Assembly (NCBI RefSeq): GCF_001651855.1
Contig: NZ_LNQC01000040.1
Location: 56,496 to 120,495 of the forward strand
Direction: 5' to 3'
Length of the DNA: 64,000 bases
Source: Sinorhizobium americanum
Lineage (GTDB): Bacteria; Pseudomonadota; Alphaproteobacteria; Rhizobiales; Rhizobiaceae
Position 1 is the first letter of the stretch. Each line of letters opens with the position of its first letter. The position numbers were made by a program, and so were the translations under genes. The notes under the pieces are model-generated. The model searched no databases. It was not told where the DNA came from and saw nothing but the letters and a program-made list of their open reading frames with translations. Below are positions 37,608-46,755 of the stretch, piece by piece.

Positions 37608-39425
37608 TCAACTCCGGCCAAAAAGCCTTTCGATATCGGCGAGCTTGAGCTCGATATAGGTCGGCCGGCCATGGTTGCACTGCCCCGATCCGGGCGTCGC
37701 CTCCATCCGGCGGAGCAGCGCGTTCATCTCCTCCGGCCGCATCCGGCGACCCGACCGGACGGAACCGTGGCAGGCCATGGTCGCGGCGAGCAATTCGAGG
37801 CGCCCGGCAAGCCCGTTGGCCGTGTCCCATTCGGCTAGTTCGTCGGCGAGCTGCCGCACCAGCCCCGAAGCGTCCATCTCGCCGAGCATCGCCGGCGTTT
37901 CGCGCACTGCGATCGCGCCTGGCCCGAAACGCTCGATCGCAAGCCCGAGCCGCAGGAACTCCTCCGCATGCGCCATCAGTCGATCGCAATCGTCCTCGGC
38001 AAGATCGACGATCTCCGGAATGAGCAGCGCCTGCGCCGGCACCGGCCGCGAATGCAACGCCGTCCGCATCGCCTCGAAGACGAGACGCTCATGCGCGGCA
38101 TGCTGGTCGACGATGACGAGGCCGTCTTCGGTCTGAGCGACGATATAGTTCTCGTGGAGCTGCGCGCGTGCTGCACCGAGCGGAAAGGCCGGGTCTCCCG
38201 TGCCGTTCGGGGCCGTCGTCTCGGCCATCGGCGCGGCGGCACGCGCCGATGGCTGCGAAAACTCCGCAAACGCCGCTTGCGGTGCCTCGGCAAAGCCGGG
38301 GGCGGGCTCGTCGAACCGCATCGGCCGGTAGGGCGAGGCCTCGGCCGTCCAAGGCGCCTGCGCTCGCTGCGGTTCGGCTCGGTAGGATTCGGAGCGGAAG
38401 GCGCGCATCATCCCCTGGGCGCCGGTCGTCGCCGCCCGGTCGCCACCCCGCGTCAGGGCCTCGCGGATCGCGCCGATAATAAGCCCGCGGATCAGCCCGG
38501 GGTCGCGGAAGCGCACGTCCGATTTGGCGGGATGGACGTTCACGTCGACCAAGGCCGGGTCGAGCGCTATCGACAGAACGGCGACCGGATAGCGCCCCTT
38601 CGGAATGGTTTCGGCATAGGCCGCACGGATGGCCGAGAGGATCAGCTTATCCTGCACCGGCCGGCCGTTGACGAAGGCATATTGCTGCAGCGAGTTGCCG
38701 CGGTTGAAGGTCGGCACCCCGGCAAATCCCATCAGCCTCGCCTCTTCGCGCTCCGCATCGATCTCGATGGCGTTGTCGCGGAAGTCCTTGCCGAGCACCT
38801 GCGCCATGCGCGCCAGCCGGTCATCGCCCGTCGCCGGAAACTCAAGGGTCGATCGATCCGCACCGGACAGCACGAACCGCACTTTCGGGAAGGCGATAGC
38901 CATGCGGCGGACGACCTCGGAAATCGCCGCGGCTTCGGCCTTTTCCGATTTCATGAACTTGAGCCGCGCCGGCGTGGCGAAGAAGAGGTCGCGCACCTCG
39001 ACGACGGTCCCGACATTGGCAGGCGAGGGGCGGAGCGGCTCGGTCCTGCCGCCGGTCACCAAAATCGCCGCCCCCTCGTTCGCGCCTGCCGTTCGCGTGG
39101 TGATCGACAGCCGCGCCACGGATCCGATCGAGGGGAGCGCCTCGCCGCGAAAACCGAGCGTGCGGATATCCGTGAGCGTGTCCGCGATCTTGGAGGTGCA
39201 ATGCCGGCGGATCGCCAGTTCGAGATCGGCGGGCGACATGCCGCTGCCGTTGTCGGTCACCCGGAGCAGCGTCTTGCCGCCCCCCGCCGTCGCGATCTCG
39301 ACCCTGGTGGCGCCCGCGTCGAGGGCATTTTCGATCAGCTCCTTGGCGGCGCTGGCCGGCCGCTCGATGACTTCACCGGCGGCGATCTGGTTGATGAGCG
39401 TTTCCGAGAGTTGCTTGATGGCCAT
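37608..39425 (-). CDS. mutL: DNA mismatch repair protein MutL (endonuclease type)
   Basis: 605 aa from ATG 39425 (an upstream start at 39470 is less likely). The N-terminal GHKL ATPase has [25 protein letters not shown] split across its motifs, DNGSGM and [16 protein letters not shown]. The linker is Pro/Ala-rich. The C-terminal domain holds D440-Q-H-A-x2-E-x4-E, the nicking-endonuclease motif, together with [10 protein letters not shown] and CNHGRPTY. This fits organisms such as alphaproteobacteria that lack MutH and rely on MutL to nick the new strand. Confidence 0.95.
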   Translation of the reverse strand: MAIKQLSETLINQIAAGEVIERPASAAKELIENALDAGATRVEIATAGGGKTLLRVTDNGSGMSPADLELAIRRHCTSKIADTLTDIRTLGFRGEALPSIGSVARLSITTRTAGANEGAAILVTGGRTEPLRPSPANVGTVVEVRDLFFATPARLKFMKSEKAEAAAISEVVRRMAIAFPKVRFVLSGADRSTLEFPATGDDRLARMAQVLGKDFRDNAIEIDAEREEARLMGFAGVPTFNRGNSLQQYAFVNGRPVQDKLILSAIRAAYAETIPKGRYPVAVLSIALDPALVDVNVHPAKSDVRFRDPGLIRGLIIGAIREALTRGGDRAATTGAQGMMRAFRSESYRAEPQRAQAPWTAEASPYRPMRFDEPAPGFAEAPQAAFAEFSQPSARAAAPMAETTAPNGTGDPAFPLGAARAQLHENYIVAQTEDGLVIVDQHAAHERLVFEAMRTALHSRPVPAQALLIPEIVDLAEDDCDRLMAHAEEFLRLGLAIERFGPGAIAVRETPAMLGEMDASGLVRQLADELAEWDTANGLAGRLELLAATMACHGSVRSGRRMRPEEMNALLRRMEATPGSGQCNHGRPTYIELKLADIERLFGRS

Positions 39426-39797
39426 GGCCCATTTTCCAGGATTCGACGACAGAGGGAAAGGGCTTCTCACGCGTCTTCAACCGGAGGAAAGCCGGAATCG
39501 GCGCTCGTCCCCAGGCAGATCGGCAGAAATCGGATGCCGATTTAATTCCGCCTTAACGTTCTGCTGCGATTTTCCACAACAACCTGAATGATCACGGGTT
39601 TTGTTCTTTGGAGCATCGCGGCGTTGCTGGACGCCGCTCGATTCCCGCTCGAAGAGTGCCGCAAACGGCCAGCCAGCATGTCCCGAAATGAAACCGCCGC
39701 TGCGGCGCCGCGCAAAGCCGCGGGTGCTGCAACACTTCAGATGGCTGCCATGGCTTTGCAAAGCAACCCATGCAGTCGGCGAGACGAGGGCAGAGTA

Positions 39798-41522
39798 ATG
39801 AACGATGTGGCGTCGGGCGGCGCGGACATCAGCAGGATCGTTCTGGAGTCGAGTTGCGATGCGCTTGGCCTGGCCTTGCTCGTCTGCGGGCGGGACGACA
39901 CGATCCTCTATGCCAGCGCCTCGATGCTGCAGTTCTTCCCTGTCCAGCCTCACCTGCTGAAGCCCGGGACGCGGCTTCGCGATTTTCTCGGCGGGGTCTA
40001 CGATACCGGCCTGCGCCCGAGCACGCTGCCCGAGAACAGCCGGCGGCGTGCGAACCGGGAGGACTGGATCGCCGAACAGATGGGTCTCCATTGGCGCGAG
40101 CGCTACGAGAGCGTCGAACGGGCGGGCCGGACGCGCTGGATCTGCCTGCGCAAGCGCCGCCTGTCGAGCGGCATAGGTATTGTGTCGATCAGCGATGTCT
40201 CCGATCAGAAGAAGCGCGAGGAGCAGCTGCAGACCGACCTGGAACGGGTCGAACTCACAGAGCAAATCCTTGATGCCCAACCCAATCCCATCTGCGTCAA
40301 GGACCGCAATCTGAACTATATCGCCGCGAACAGGGCGTTCTGCGCCATTCACGACGTGGCGCCGGAGGCGATCCTAGGACGTTCGGCCTGGGATGTCGTC
40401 GACGCGGAGCTTGCGGACCGCTTCGACCAATCGGATCGGCACGTGCTGGCGACCGGCAGGCCGCATTCCGAGGCGGAGCATATCGTCCGCGCCGATGGCA
40501 GCGACTTGTGGGTGGTGACGCGCAAGTATCGCGTCGGCGTGCCCGGGCGCCACTTCGTCGTAACCTGCATGAACGACGTGACCGACATAGCCGCCTGGTA
40601 TCATGGCGCGGAGGATGGCGGCAGCAATTCGGGGCTGCAGATCCGCGACTACAGTATCTTCACGCCCGCGCAGAATTTCTACGATCCGTTCCGGGCCTTG
40701 AACGTCCAGCAGCTCGTCGAAACCGGCTCGATGATCGAAACGCTGCCGGCGCGCGGCCTGCGCGTGCTCCTGGCGACGGCGGACAGCGGAATGGAGGCGC
40801 GTGTCGTCGCACGCTTGCGCGGTTCGGGCCTCGATGCCTGCGCCGTACGTAACCACGAAGAGCTCGAAGCCTTTGCGGCCGCCGCCGAGCATCACGGCGT
40901 GAAGCTCGATATTTTGGTGCTGGACACGGCCTTTCCGGCAAGGGAGGCCGTTTACGCCGGATGGAAGACCTGCCCGGTGCTCGACGTCACGCCGGACGCG
41001 GACGCAACCGCCCTGCTCGGTGAAATCTTCAGGGCCAGCACCGACCGGCCGCCGCCGCGTTCGCAATTTCCGCAAGCCGATTGGGAAGTCTCTTTCGATG
41101 GCGATGCGGCGGCCCGGACAGGCGCGTCCGAAGTGGATGTGCTGGTCGCCGAGGATAACCAGATCAACCAGTTCGTCTTCTCCCAGATACTGGACGGTCT
41201 CGGCGTGTCCTATCGGATTGCGGGAAATGGCAGGGAGGCGGTCGATCTCTGGCACGAGCTGCAGCCGTCTCTCGTCCTCATGGACATATCCATGCCGGTA
41301 ATGAACGGCTTCGAAGCCGCAGCTGCCATTCGCGATGCGGAAAGCCAGACTGGACGCCGCACGCCGATCGTTGCCGTCACTGCGCAAGCCCTCGGCGTCG
41401 ACCTTAGGCAATGCGAAGCGTCGGGGATGGACGATCACATCATGAAGCCGATCAGTCCGGATATGATCGAAGCGTTGCTGCGCAAATATCTGCGTGCCGT
41501 CCATGCGCGGCTGACGGCCTGA
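39798..41522 (+). CDS. PAS-PAS-pseudoreceiver-receiver protein without histidine kinase core
   Basis: 574 aa from ATG 39798 (upstream frame is open but featureless). Two PAS domains lie at about 15-125 and 150-260 (DAQPNPICVKDRNLNYIAAN is typical of the second). Residues 310-425 look like a degenerate receiver (LRVLLATADSGMEARVVARL, LDILVLDTAFP) that lacks the acidic pair and Lys. A full receiver follows at 445-570: acidic pair in VLVAEDNQIN, phospho-acceptor D496 in LVLMDISMPVMNG, Thr/Ala region VAVTAQA and K550 in HIMKPISP. There is no HisKA or HATPase domain. It lies 312 bp upstream of a GGDEF-EAL gene on the same strand and may signal to it. Confidence 0.88.
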   Translation: MNDVASGGADISRIVLESSCDALGLALLVCGRDDTILYASASMLQFFPVQPHLLKPGTRLRDFLGGVYDTGLRPSTLPENSRRRANREDWIAEQMGLHWRERYESVERAGRTRWICLRKRRLSSGIGIVSISDVSDQKKREEQLQTDLERVELTEQILDAQPNPICVKDRNLNYIAANRAFCAIHDVAPEAILGRSAWDVVDAELADRFDQSDRHVLATGRPHSEAEHIVRADGSDLWVVTRKYRVGVPGRHFVVTCMNDVTDIAAWYHGAEDGGSNSGLQIRDYSIFTPAQNFYDPFRALNVQQLVETGSMIETLPARGLRVLLATADSGMEARVVARLRGSGLDACAVRNHEELEAFAAAAEHHGVKLDILVLDTAFPAREAVYAGWKTCPVLDVTPDADATALLGEIFRASTDRPPPRSQFPQADWEVSFDGDAAARTGASEVDVLVAEDNQINQFVFSQILDGLGVSYRIAGNGREAVDLWHELQPSLVLMDISMPVMNGFEAAAAIRDAESQTGRRTPIVAVTAQALGVDLRQCEASGMDDHIMKPISPDMIEALLRKYLRAVHARLTA

Positions 41523-41834
41523 TGGCACGCGGCGCGCCTCGACCCCAGATTTGACGATCAGTCGATATAGGATTGTTAACCGCCGATTGTCATCGTTTGC
41601 TCCAGGGTTCCCTTCATTGGCACCGCCACCCGGGAGAAACTGCCCAGTCGCTGGCATAGCAGCAATCCTCGCGCTTTCACCGCGCGATGCTGACGCCCCG
41701 AGGCTGCAAGAGTTGAGCATTGAAGACATGAGCACGTCGCCCAAACAGTCATTTCCCCGGTCGGACTTCCGTCGCGACCGACGGGACGTGGCCCATGTGG
41801 CACGGACGCGCGCTCCGGTCGGGGGCGCAGCGCG
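41523..41834. other. Intergenic region upstream of the GGDEF-EAL gene
   Basis: 312 bases between the receiver protein stop and the next start. The only coding candidate is a 36-codon frame from ATG 41728 that overlaps the GGDEF-EAL start. No clear terminator or promoter is seen; the segment around 41560-41600 is comparatively AT-rich (ATAGGATTGTTAAC). Confidence 0.5.
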
Positions 41835-41838
41835 ATGA
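41728..41838 (+). CDS. Possible 36-codon leader ORF coupled to the GGDEF-EAL gene
   Basis: ATG 41728 opens a 36-codon frame rich in Arg, Ser and Pro (MSTSPKQSFPRSDFRRD...). Its TGA (41836-41838) overlaps the ATG of the next gene (41835), the classical ATGA coupling arrangement. It has no recognisable domain. It could be a translated leader that sets expression of the c-di-GMP gene, or chance. Confidence 0.3.
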   Translation: MSTSPKQSFPRSDFRRDRRDVAHVARTRAPVGGAAR

Positions 41839-43178
41839 TGATCGCCGAACTGGCCATCAACAACGGCCACCGTCCCGACAGGCTGCCCTTCGTCGACCCG
41901 CTGACGGGGCTGGGCAATGCAGAGCAGTTGCGACACAAGGTCTGCGAACTTGCCGCCGAACGGGCCAGCGATCCGGCTCCGTTCACCATCGGACTCGCCA
42001 ATCTCGACGGCTTCAAGCCGATCAACGATCTCTTCGGGCCGGAGGCAGGCGATCGGATCCTGCGCCAGGTCGCGCAAAGATTGTCGGCCTGCGTGCCGGA
42101 AGGGGCAACGGTGATACGCACCGCCGACGACGAGTTCGCTCTCGTGCTGCCGCTCGTCTTCGAGCGCAAGGGTGCCGAGAAGCTCGGCCAGATGCTGAAG
42201 GAAATCCTCTCGGCGCCCTTCGATCTCGGCGACCGCACCGTGCGGCTGTCTGCCTCCTTCGGCTTTGCCGTCTATCCGTTTGCCGGTGCGGTGTTCGAGG
42301 AACTGTTGAAAAGTGCCGACACGGCGCTCTACCGATCCAAACGGCGCGGCCGCGGCCAGATCACGGTCTACTCGCAGGAGATCGCCCAGGAGATGAAGCG
42401 GGCGACGCAGCTTGAGCAGGCGTTGCGCAACGCCATCATCGCCGAAGAGATCGATGTCCATTTCCAGCCGATCGTCGACCTTCGCAACGATGGCGTGGTT
42501 GGTTTCGAAGCGCTGGCCAGATGGTGCGACCCGGATTTCGGCTATGTCTCGCCTTCCGTGTTCGTACCGCTGGCGGAGGAGCGTGGCTTCATCGAGGCGC
42601 TCGCCGAAATGCTGCTGCGCAAGGCGGCACAGACGGCCTTGGCGTGGCCGAAGGAATTGTTTCTCTCCTTCAACCTGTCATCGGCCCAATTGATGGACCC
42701 GGCGACGAGCGGCCGGCTTCTGGCGATCGTCAACCAGGTCGGTCTCGATCCGCGCCGTCTGGAACTTGAAATCACCGAAACAGCCGTGATGGCGGATGCC
42801 GATGTGGCACAGAAGATCGTCTCCGAACTGCGGGCCGCCGGGGTGCGCGTGTCGCTCGACGATTTTGGCACCGGTCAGTCGAGCCTCTGCCGCTTGCGTG
42901 ATTTCTCCTTCGACAAGGTGAAGATCGATCGCGCCTTCGTCTCGCGGATTTCAGCCGATCGGGCGTCGGAACATATCGTCAGGGCGATCGTCTCGATGTG
43001 CGAGGGCCTGGAACTCGAGGTCGTCGCCGAAGGAATCGAGGACATCTCCGAAGTGCTCAAGCTGAAAGCGCTCGGCTGCGGCATGGGACAGGGCTATTTC
43101 TACGGCAAGCCGGCCGATGCGGTCGCCACCATGCGCTATCTCTCCGGTCGTCATCGAGACGCCGCTGCGGCGCGCTGA
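41835..43178 (+). CDS. GGDEF-EAL protein with degenerate GGDEF site
   Basis: 447 aa, soluble, without sensor domain. Residues 18-180 are a GGDEF domain starting FVDPLTGLGNAEQL, but the active-site motif reads R-T-A-D-D-E-F (ADDEF at 97-101), so cyclase activity is probably lost while GTP binding may remain. Residues 190-440 form an EAL domain with FEALARW (EAL at 225-227), SFNLSSAQL, LELEITETAV, LDDFGTGQSS, DKVKIDRAFV and VVAEGIE, all the metal and catalytic positions of an active c-di-GMP phosphodiesterase. It is likely a GTP-modulated phosphodiesterase. Its 3' end overlaps the convergent LysR gene by 28 bp. Confidence 0.92.
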   Translation: MMIAELAINNGHRPDRLPFVDPLTGLGNAEQLRHKVCELAAERASDPAPFTIGLANLDGFKPINDLFGPEAGDRILRQVAQRLSACVPEGATVIRTADDEFALVLPLVFERKGAEKLGQMLKEILSAPFDLGDRTVRLSASFGFAVYPFAGAVFEELLKSADTALYRSKRRGRGQITVYSQEIAQEMKRATQLEQALRNAIIAEEIDVHFQPIVDLRNDGVVGFEALARWCDPDFGYVSPSVFVPLAEERGFIEALAEMLLRKAAQTALAWPKELFLSFNLSSAQLMDPATSGRLLAIVNQVGLDPRRLELEITETAVMADADVAQKIVSELRAAGVRVSLDDFGTGQSSLCRLRDFSFDKVKIDRAFVSRISADRASEHIVRAIVSMCEGLELEVVAEGIEDISEVLKLKALGCGMGQGYFYGKPADAVATMRYLSGRHRDAAAAR

Positions 43179-44119
43179 CCGTCGTCGCGGCCCGCCACGT
43201 CACCAGAACGGTCGCTTGCGCCTTCCTTCAGCAACCAGTCGCGAATGCGTCCGGCCTGGCTGTTGAGTTCGCGCGACCGCGGCCAGACGACGTAGAAGGC
43301 CTGGCCGGTCCGCAGCACGTGGCCTGCAACCGGAACGAGGGCGCCCGAGCGCACCTGTCCGGCGATCAGATGGTCCCAGCCAAGCGCGACGCCTTCGCCG
43401 GCGAGCACGGCCTGGATCACCAGAACATAGTCGTTGATAGCCAGCCGTTTGCCCTGCGCCGGATAGGTAAGACCGGCGCTCCCGAACCACTCGGTCCAGT
43501 CGCAGGCGCGCCTGACCGGCTCTTCGAGATGGATGAGGCTGTGCCGCAGGAGATCCGCCGGCGTTTCGGGCATGCCATGCGCCTCGACATAGGCCGGCGT
43601 CGCCACCGCGGTGATCACCTCTTCGGCGAGCAACGCCGCGTGATAGCGCGGCCATTGGGCTGCGTCGCCGCCGCGAATGCCCAGCGGTATCGGCTCCTCG
43701 TCGAGGTCCAGATCGCGAACGCCCGTCTGGATACGAAGGTCGATCTCCGGCAGATCCTCCCGCAGCCGATTGAGGCGCGGCAACATCCACATGGAGGCGA
43801 AGGCCGTCGAGGCGGCCAGCGTGACATTCGTCTCGCGCCCCTTGGCGCGAATGTCTTCGGCCGATTTCTGGATGCGCGCCAGGCCAACCGACACGTCGGC
43901 ATGGAACCTTTCACCGGCCTCGGTGAGCTCGACGGCCCTGTGCACCCGATGGAAGAGCGAAACGCCGAGCTGGTCCTCAAGGCCCCGTACGGCATAGGAG
44001 ACCGCCGCCTGCGTCATGCCAAGCTCGGTAGCGGCGCGGGTGAAGTTCTGATGGCGGCCGGCGGCCTCGAAGATGATGAGGCTGGCAGCCGACGGCAGCA
44101 GGCGGCGCAGATTTTCCAT
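43151..44119 (-). CDS. LysR family transcriptional regulator (GcvA-like)
   Basis: 322 aa. The N-terminal winged HTH (about 8-67) contains NFTRAATELGMTQAAVSYAVRGLE and GVSLFHRVHRAVELTEAG, closest to the GcvA/AmpR type. The effector-binding domain follows (VTLAASTAFASMWMLPRL...). The C-terminus (about 300-322) is polar and probably disordered. It is transcribed divergently from the MttB-family gene with 90 bp between starts, the standard layout for a LysR regulator and its target. Confidence 0.92.
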   Translation of the reverse strand: MENLRRLLPSAASLIIFEAAGRHQNFTRAATELGMTQAAVSYAVRGLEDQLGVSLFHRVHRAVELTEAGERFHADVSVGLARIQKSAEDIRAKGRETNVTLAASTAFASMWMLPRLNRLREDLPEIDLRIQTGVRDLDLDEEPIPLGIRGGDAAQWPRYHAALLAEEVITAVATPAYVEAHGMPETPADLLRHSLIHLEEPVRRACDWTEWFGSAGLTYPAQGKRLAINDYVLVIQAVLAGEGVALGWDHLIAGQVRSGALVPVAGHVLRTGQAFYVVWPRSRELNSQAGRIRDWLLKEGASDRSGDVAGRDDGQRAAAASR

Positions 44120-44124
44120 AAGCG

Positions 44125-44143
44125 CTACTTATATCATGCGTAG
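44125..44143. promoter_or_regulatory. Candidate LysR dyad in the lysR-mttB intergenic region
   Basis: CTAC (44125-44128) and GTAG (44140-44143) form a short dyad with an 11-base AT-rich spacer, just upstream of the LysR start and about 67 bp from the methyltransferase start. The spacing resembles LysR sites, but the arms are only 4 bp. It could be chance. Confidence 0.25.
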
Positions 44144-44209
44144 ATTTTTTCCAGCGTTACAACGGTGTTTGTCGCAAATACCATCATCCCAAATCATGGG
44201 AGAACGGCG

Positions 44210-45757
44210 ATGGCGTTGGCGAGTGCGACTGGCGAGGCACCGAAGCGAACACGAAGCGGACGGCTGCAGCGGCGGCAAGGCAGCGGCAGAGATCTTGGGG
44301 TTCCCTACATCGTCCGCAACATACCGACCTATGACATCCTCGGGGAGGAAAGCCTGCAGCGGATCGAGGCGACCGCCGATCGCATTCTCGCCGAGGTCGG
44401 TATCGAATTTCGCGACGACCCGGTGGCGCTCGAGCACTGGGGGCGCGCAGGTGCGAAGCTCGACGGCGTCCGCGTCACCTTCGAACCCGGCATGCTGAAG
44501 GAGGTCGTCCGCTCGGCGCCGTCGCAATTCACCCAGCACGCCCGCAATGCCGCCCGCAGCGTCGAGATAGGGGGCCGGAACGTCGTCTTCTCGCCGGCTT
44601 ACGGCTCCCCCTTCGTCACGGATCTCGACAAGGGCCGGCGCTACGGCACGATCGAGGACTTCCGCAATCTCGTCAAACTCGCCCAGTCGAGCCCCTGGCT
44701 GCACCATTCCGGCGGAACGATCTGCGAACCGGTCGACGTGCCGGTCAACAAGCGCCATCTCGACATGGTCTACAGCCATATCAGATATTCCGACCGCGCC
44801 TTCATGGGCTCGGTTACCGCCGAGGAGCGTGCCGAGGATTCGATCGAGATGGCCCGGATTCTCTTCGGCGCCGAATTCGTCGACCGGAACTGCGTCATCC
44901 TCGGCAACGTCAACGTCAACTCGCCGCTCGTCTGGGACGGGACGATGACTAGGTCCCTGCGTGCCTATGCCCGCGCCAATCAGGCGGCGGTCATCGTGCC
45001 CTTCATTCTCGGTGGTGCTATGGGCCCTGTCACCAATGCCGGCGCCATCGCCCAATCCTATGCCGAAACGCTTGCCGGCTGCGCGCTGACGCAGCTCGAA
45101 CGCAAGGGCGCGCCGGTGATCTTCGGAAACTTCCTGTCGTCGATGTCGCTTCGCTCCGGCTCGCCGACCTTTGGCACGCCGGAGCCGGCGATCGGCAGCA
45201 TGGTGGTCGGACAACTTGCCCGCCGGCTGGGTCTGCCGCTGCGCTGCGCCGGCAATTTCTCCAATTCGAAGCGGCCGGACGCCCAGGCGATGCAGGAAGG
45301 CGTCATGTCGATGCTCTCGGCTGTCCATTGCGGCGCCAATTTCATCCTGCATTCGGCCGGCTTCGTCGACGGCCTGCTGGCCATGTCCTACGAGAAATTC
45401 GTGATGGATACCGACTTCTGCGGCGCGCTGCATTCCTACCTCGCAGGTGTCGCTGTCGATGACAATTCGCTTGCCATGGATGCGTTTAGGGAAGTGGGCC
45501 CGGGAAATCATTTCCTGGGCTGCGAGCATACGATGCGCAACTACCAGTCTGCCTTCTGGGACAGCGCGCTCTCCGACAACGAACCATTCGAGAAATGGGT
45601 CGAGCAGGGCGAAACCGACATGGCGCTGCGCGCCAATCGTTTCTGGAAGAAGACACTTACAGAATACGAAGCGCCACCCTTGGATACGGCGATCGACGAA
45701 GCGCTGGTCGATTACGTGGCGAGGCGCAAGGCCGGTATGTCCGACGCCTGGTATTGA
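44210..45757 (+). CDS. MttB-family trimethylamine-type methyltransferase (non-pyrrolysine)
   Basis: 515 aa from ATG 44210, preceded by GGGAGAA. The MttB TIM-barrel is clear: VPYIVRNIPTYDILGEESLQRIEATAD split over its N-terminal region, HSGGTICEPVDVP, NVNSPLVWDGTMT, VPFILGGAMGPVT, FGTPEPAIGSM and MQEGVMSMLSAVHCGANFI. There is no in-frame TAG, so pyrrolysine is absent; such homologues (for example MtgB) demethylate quaternary amines such as glycine betaine by passing the methyl to a corrinoid protein. No corrinoid protein gene is adjacent. Likely substrate-inducible through the divergent LysR. Confidence 0.9.
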   Translation: MALASATGEAPKRTRSGRLQRRQGSGRDLGVPYIVRNIPTYDILGEESLQRIEATADRILAEVGIEFRDDPVALEHWGRAGAKLDGVRVTFEPGMLKEVVRSAPSQFTQHARNAARSVEIGGRNVVFSPAYGSPFVTDLDKGRRYGTIEDFRNLVKLAQSSPWLHHSGGTICEPVDVPVNKRHLDMVYSHIRYSDRAFMGSVTAEERAEDSIEMARILFGAEFVDRNCVILGNVNVNSPLVWDGTMTRSLRAYARANQAAVIVPFILGGAMGPVTNAGAIAQSYAETLAGCALTQLERKGAPVIFGNFLSSMSLRSGSPTFGTPEPAIGSMVVGQLARRLGLPLRCAGNFSNSKRPDAQAMQEGVMSMLSAVHCGANFILHSAGFVDGLLAMSYEKFVMDTDFCGALHSYLAGVAVDDNSLAMDAFREVGPGNHFLGCEHTMRNYQSAFWDSALSDNEPFEKWVEQGETDMALRANRFWKKTLTEYEAPPLDTAIDEALVDYVARRKAGMSDAWY

Positions 45758-45777
45758 TGCAGAAGTCCTCAAGACAA

Positions 45778-45800
45778 AAGCGGCGCCGTGAGCGCCGCTT
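45778..45800. terminator. Terminator between mttB-like and PRC-barrel genes
   Basis: AAGCGGCGC (45778-45786), loop CGTGA and GCGCCGCTT (45792-45800) form a perfect 9-bp stem 20 bp after the methyltransferase stop. It is flanked by AAAA on the left and TTTCC on the right, so it can work on both strands for these convergent genes. Confidence 0.75.
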
Positions 45801-45830
45801 TCCATATCGGTTGCTTAATCGGCAGCGTGC

Positions 45831-46463
45831 TTACTGCTGCGGGGCCGGTTCGGCCGGTGCTGGTGCCGGAGCCGGGGTGGTGCCCGTCGCCGACGTGGTC
45901 GACGTGTCGACCGGCTGCGCCGCGTTACGCTCAGCCATCAGCTGCGACTTCGTCTTGAATTCCGGCGCACCCTTCAGGGACTCCGCCGTTTCGGTCGTCG
46001 TCAGCTTCAGGGCATCCGAGTCAGGCTGTTCGGTGACTTCGATGCTTTCGAACGGAACCGCGACGTTCTTTTCACCGATTCCGAGGAAGCCGCCAACGCC
46101 GACGATTGCTGCAGCGACGCCGCCTTCCTTCTTGATGATCAGGTCGTTGATCTCGCCGATGCTTTCATCATTGGCGTTATAGACCGACTGACCGATATAA
46201 GTGTTGGCGGAAATCTGGTCCTCGGCCTGTTCGGTCAGATAGGAGCCAGCCTCTGCCATGTCGGTCGCTTTGTCCGCAGGAGCCGGTGTCTGTGCCTGAT
46301 CAGCCGGTGCGGGAGTGGCGGGAGCAGCCGGGGCGGGCTGCACCTGCGTCTCGGGCGCCGGGGCCGGCGGTGTGGTGGTTTCCTGCGCGAAGCTCATCGG
46401 AGCGACGGCAACGCCCACGAGAAGCGCGCCGGCGGCAACGGAAGATATAAATTTGTCGATCAT
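45831..46463 (-). CDS. Exported PRC-barrel protein with Pro/Ala-rich flanks
   Basis: 210 aa from ATG 46463 (AAAGGCAG upstream). The signal peptide (1-26, ending SFAQ) is followed by a low-complexity Pro/Ala/Thr/Gln segment (27-65), a PRC-barrel domain (about 88-160: YIGQSVYNANDESIGEIND, IIKKEGGVAAAIVGVGGFL and NVAVPFESIEV), then a second Pro/Ala-rich tail. Rhizobia have several such periplasmic or envelope PRC-barrel proteins, some linked to stress; the function is unknown. Confidence 0.85.
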   Translation of the reverse strand: MIDKFISSVAAGALLVGVAVAPMSFAQETTTPPAPAPETQVQPAPAAPATPAPADQAQTPAPADKATDMAEAGSYLTEQAEDQISANTYIGQSVYNANDESIGEINDLIIKKEGGVAAAIVGVGGFLGIGEKNVAVPFESIEVTEQPDSDALKLTTTETAESLKGAPEFKTKSQLMAERNAAQPVDTSTTSATGTTPAPAPAPAEPAPQQ

Positions 46464-46699
46464 ATCAGTCTGCCTTTCGTTGACGTTGTCGGGTAAGCGC
46501 AGCCCCGATTCTCCGGTGTTTTGCGCTGCGCCGGTGGTACTCAAGCAACGTCCGGCGGCGAAAACTGTTCCGGAAAAAATGAAAATATAAAGCCGCTGGT
46601 TGTCTTATGATCGAGCCTGTTCATCCAGTGGTATAATGCCCCTTTTATGTGAACGGGGACGGGCCGCGGCAACCAAAACCAACGTCGGTCAGAAGCGAA

Positions 46700-46731
46700 G
46701 GCGCCGCATGCCGGGGTCGGCATGCGGCGCC
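46700..46731 (-). terminator. Terminator of the sugar-acid catabolic operon
   Basis: A perfect 13-bp stem, GGCGCCGCATGCC (46700-46712) with GGCATGCGGCGCC (46719-46731), and a 6-nt loop. It lies 25 bp beyond the dehydratase stop on the minus strand, followed by TTCGCTTCT. Confidence 0.75.
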
Positions 46732-46755
46732 CATGTATCCGTGGCCACAGAAGAT

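Noticed and set aside
37968..39545. Plus-strand open frame antisense to mutL
   Set aside because: mutL has all GHKL and endonuclease motifs; the antisense product is low-complexity Arg/Gly-rich sequence.
40374..42461. A long minus-strand open frame opposite the PAS-receiver and GGDEF-EAL genes
   Set aside because: No domain or signal is recognisable, while the plus strand encodes clear motifs over the whole length.
44210..45757. Pyrrolysine-containing MttB
   Set aside because: The frame has no internal TAG from start to stop, so it belongs to the non-pyrrolysine branch.
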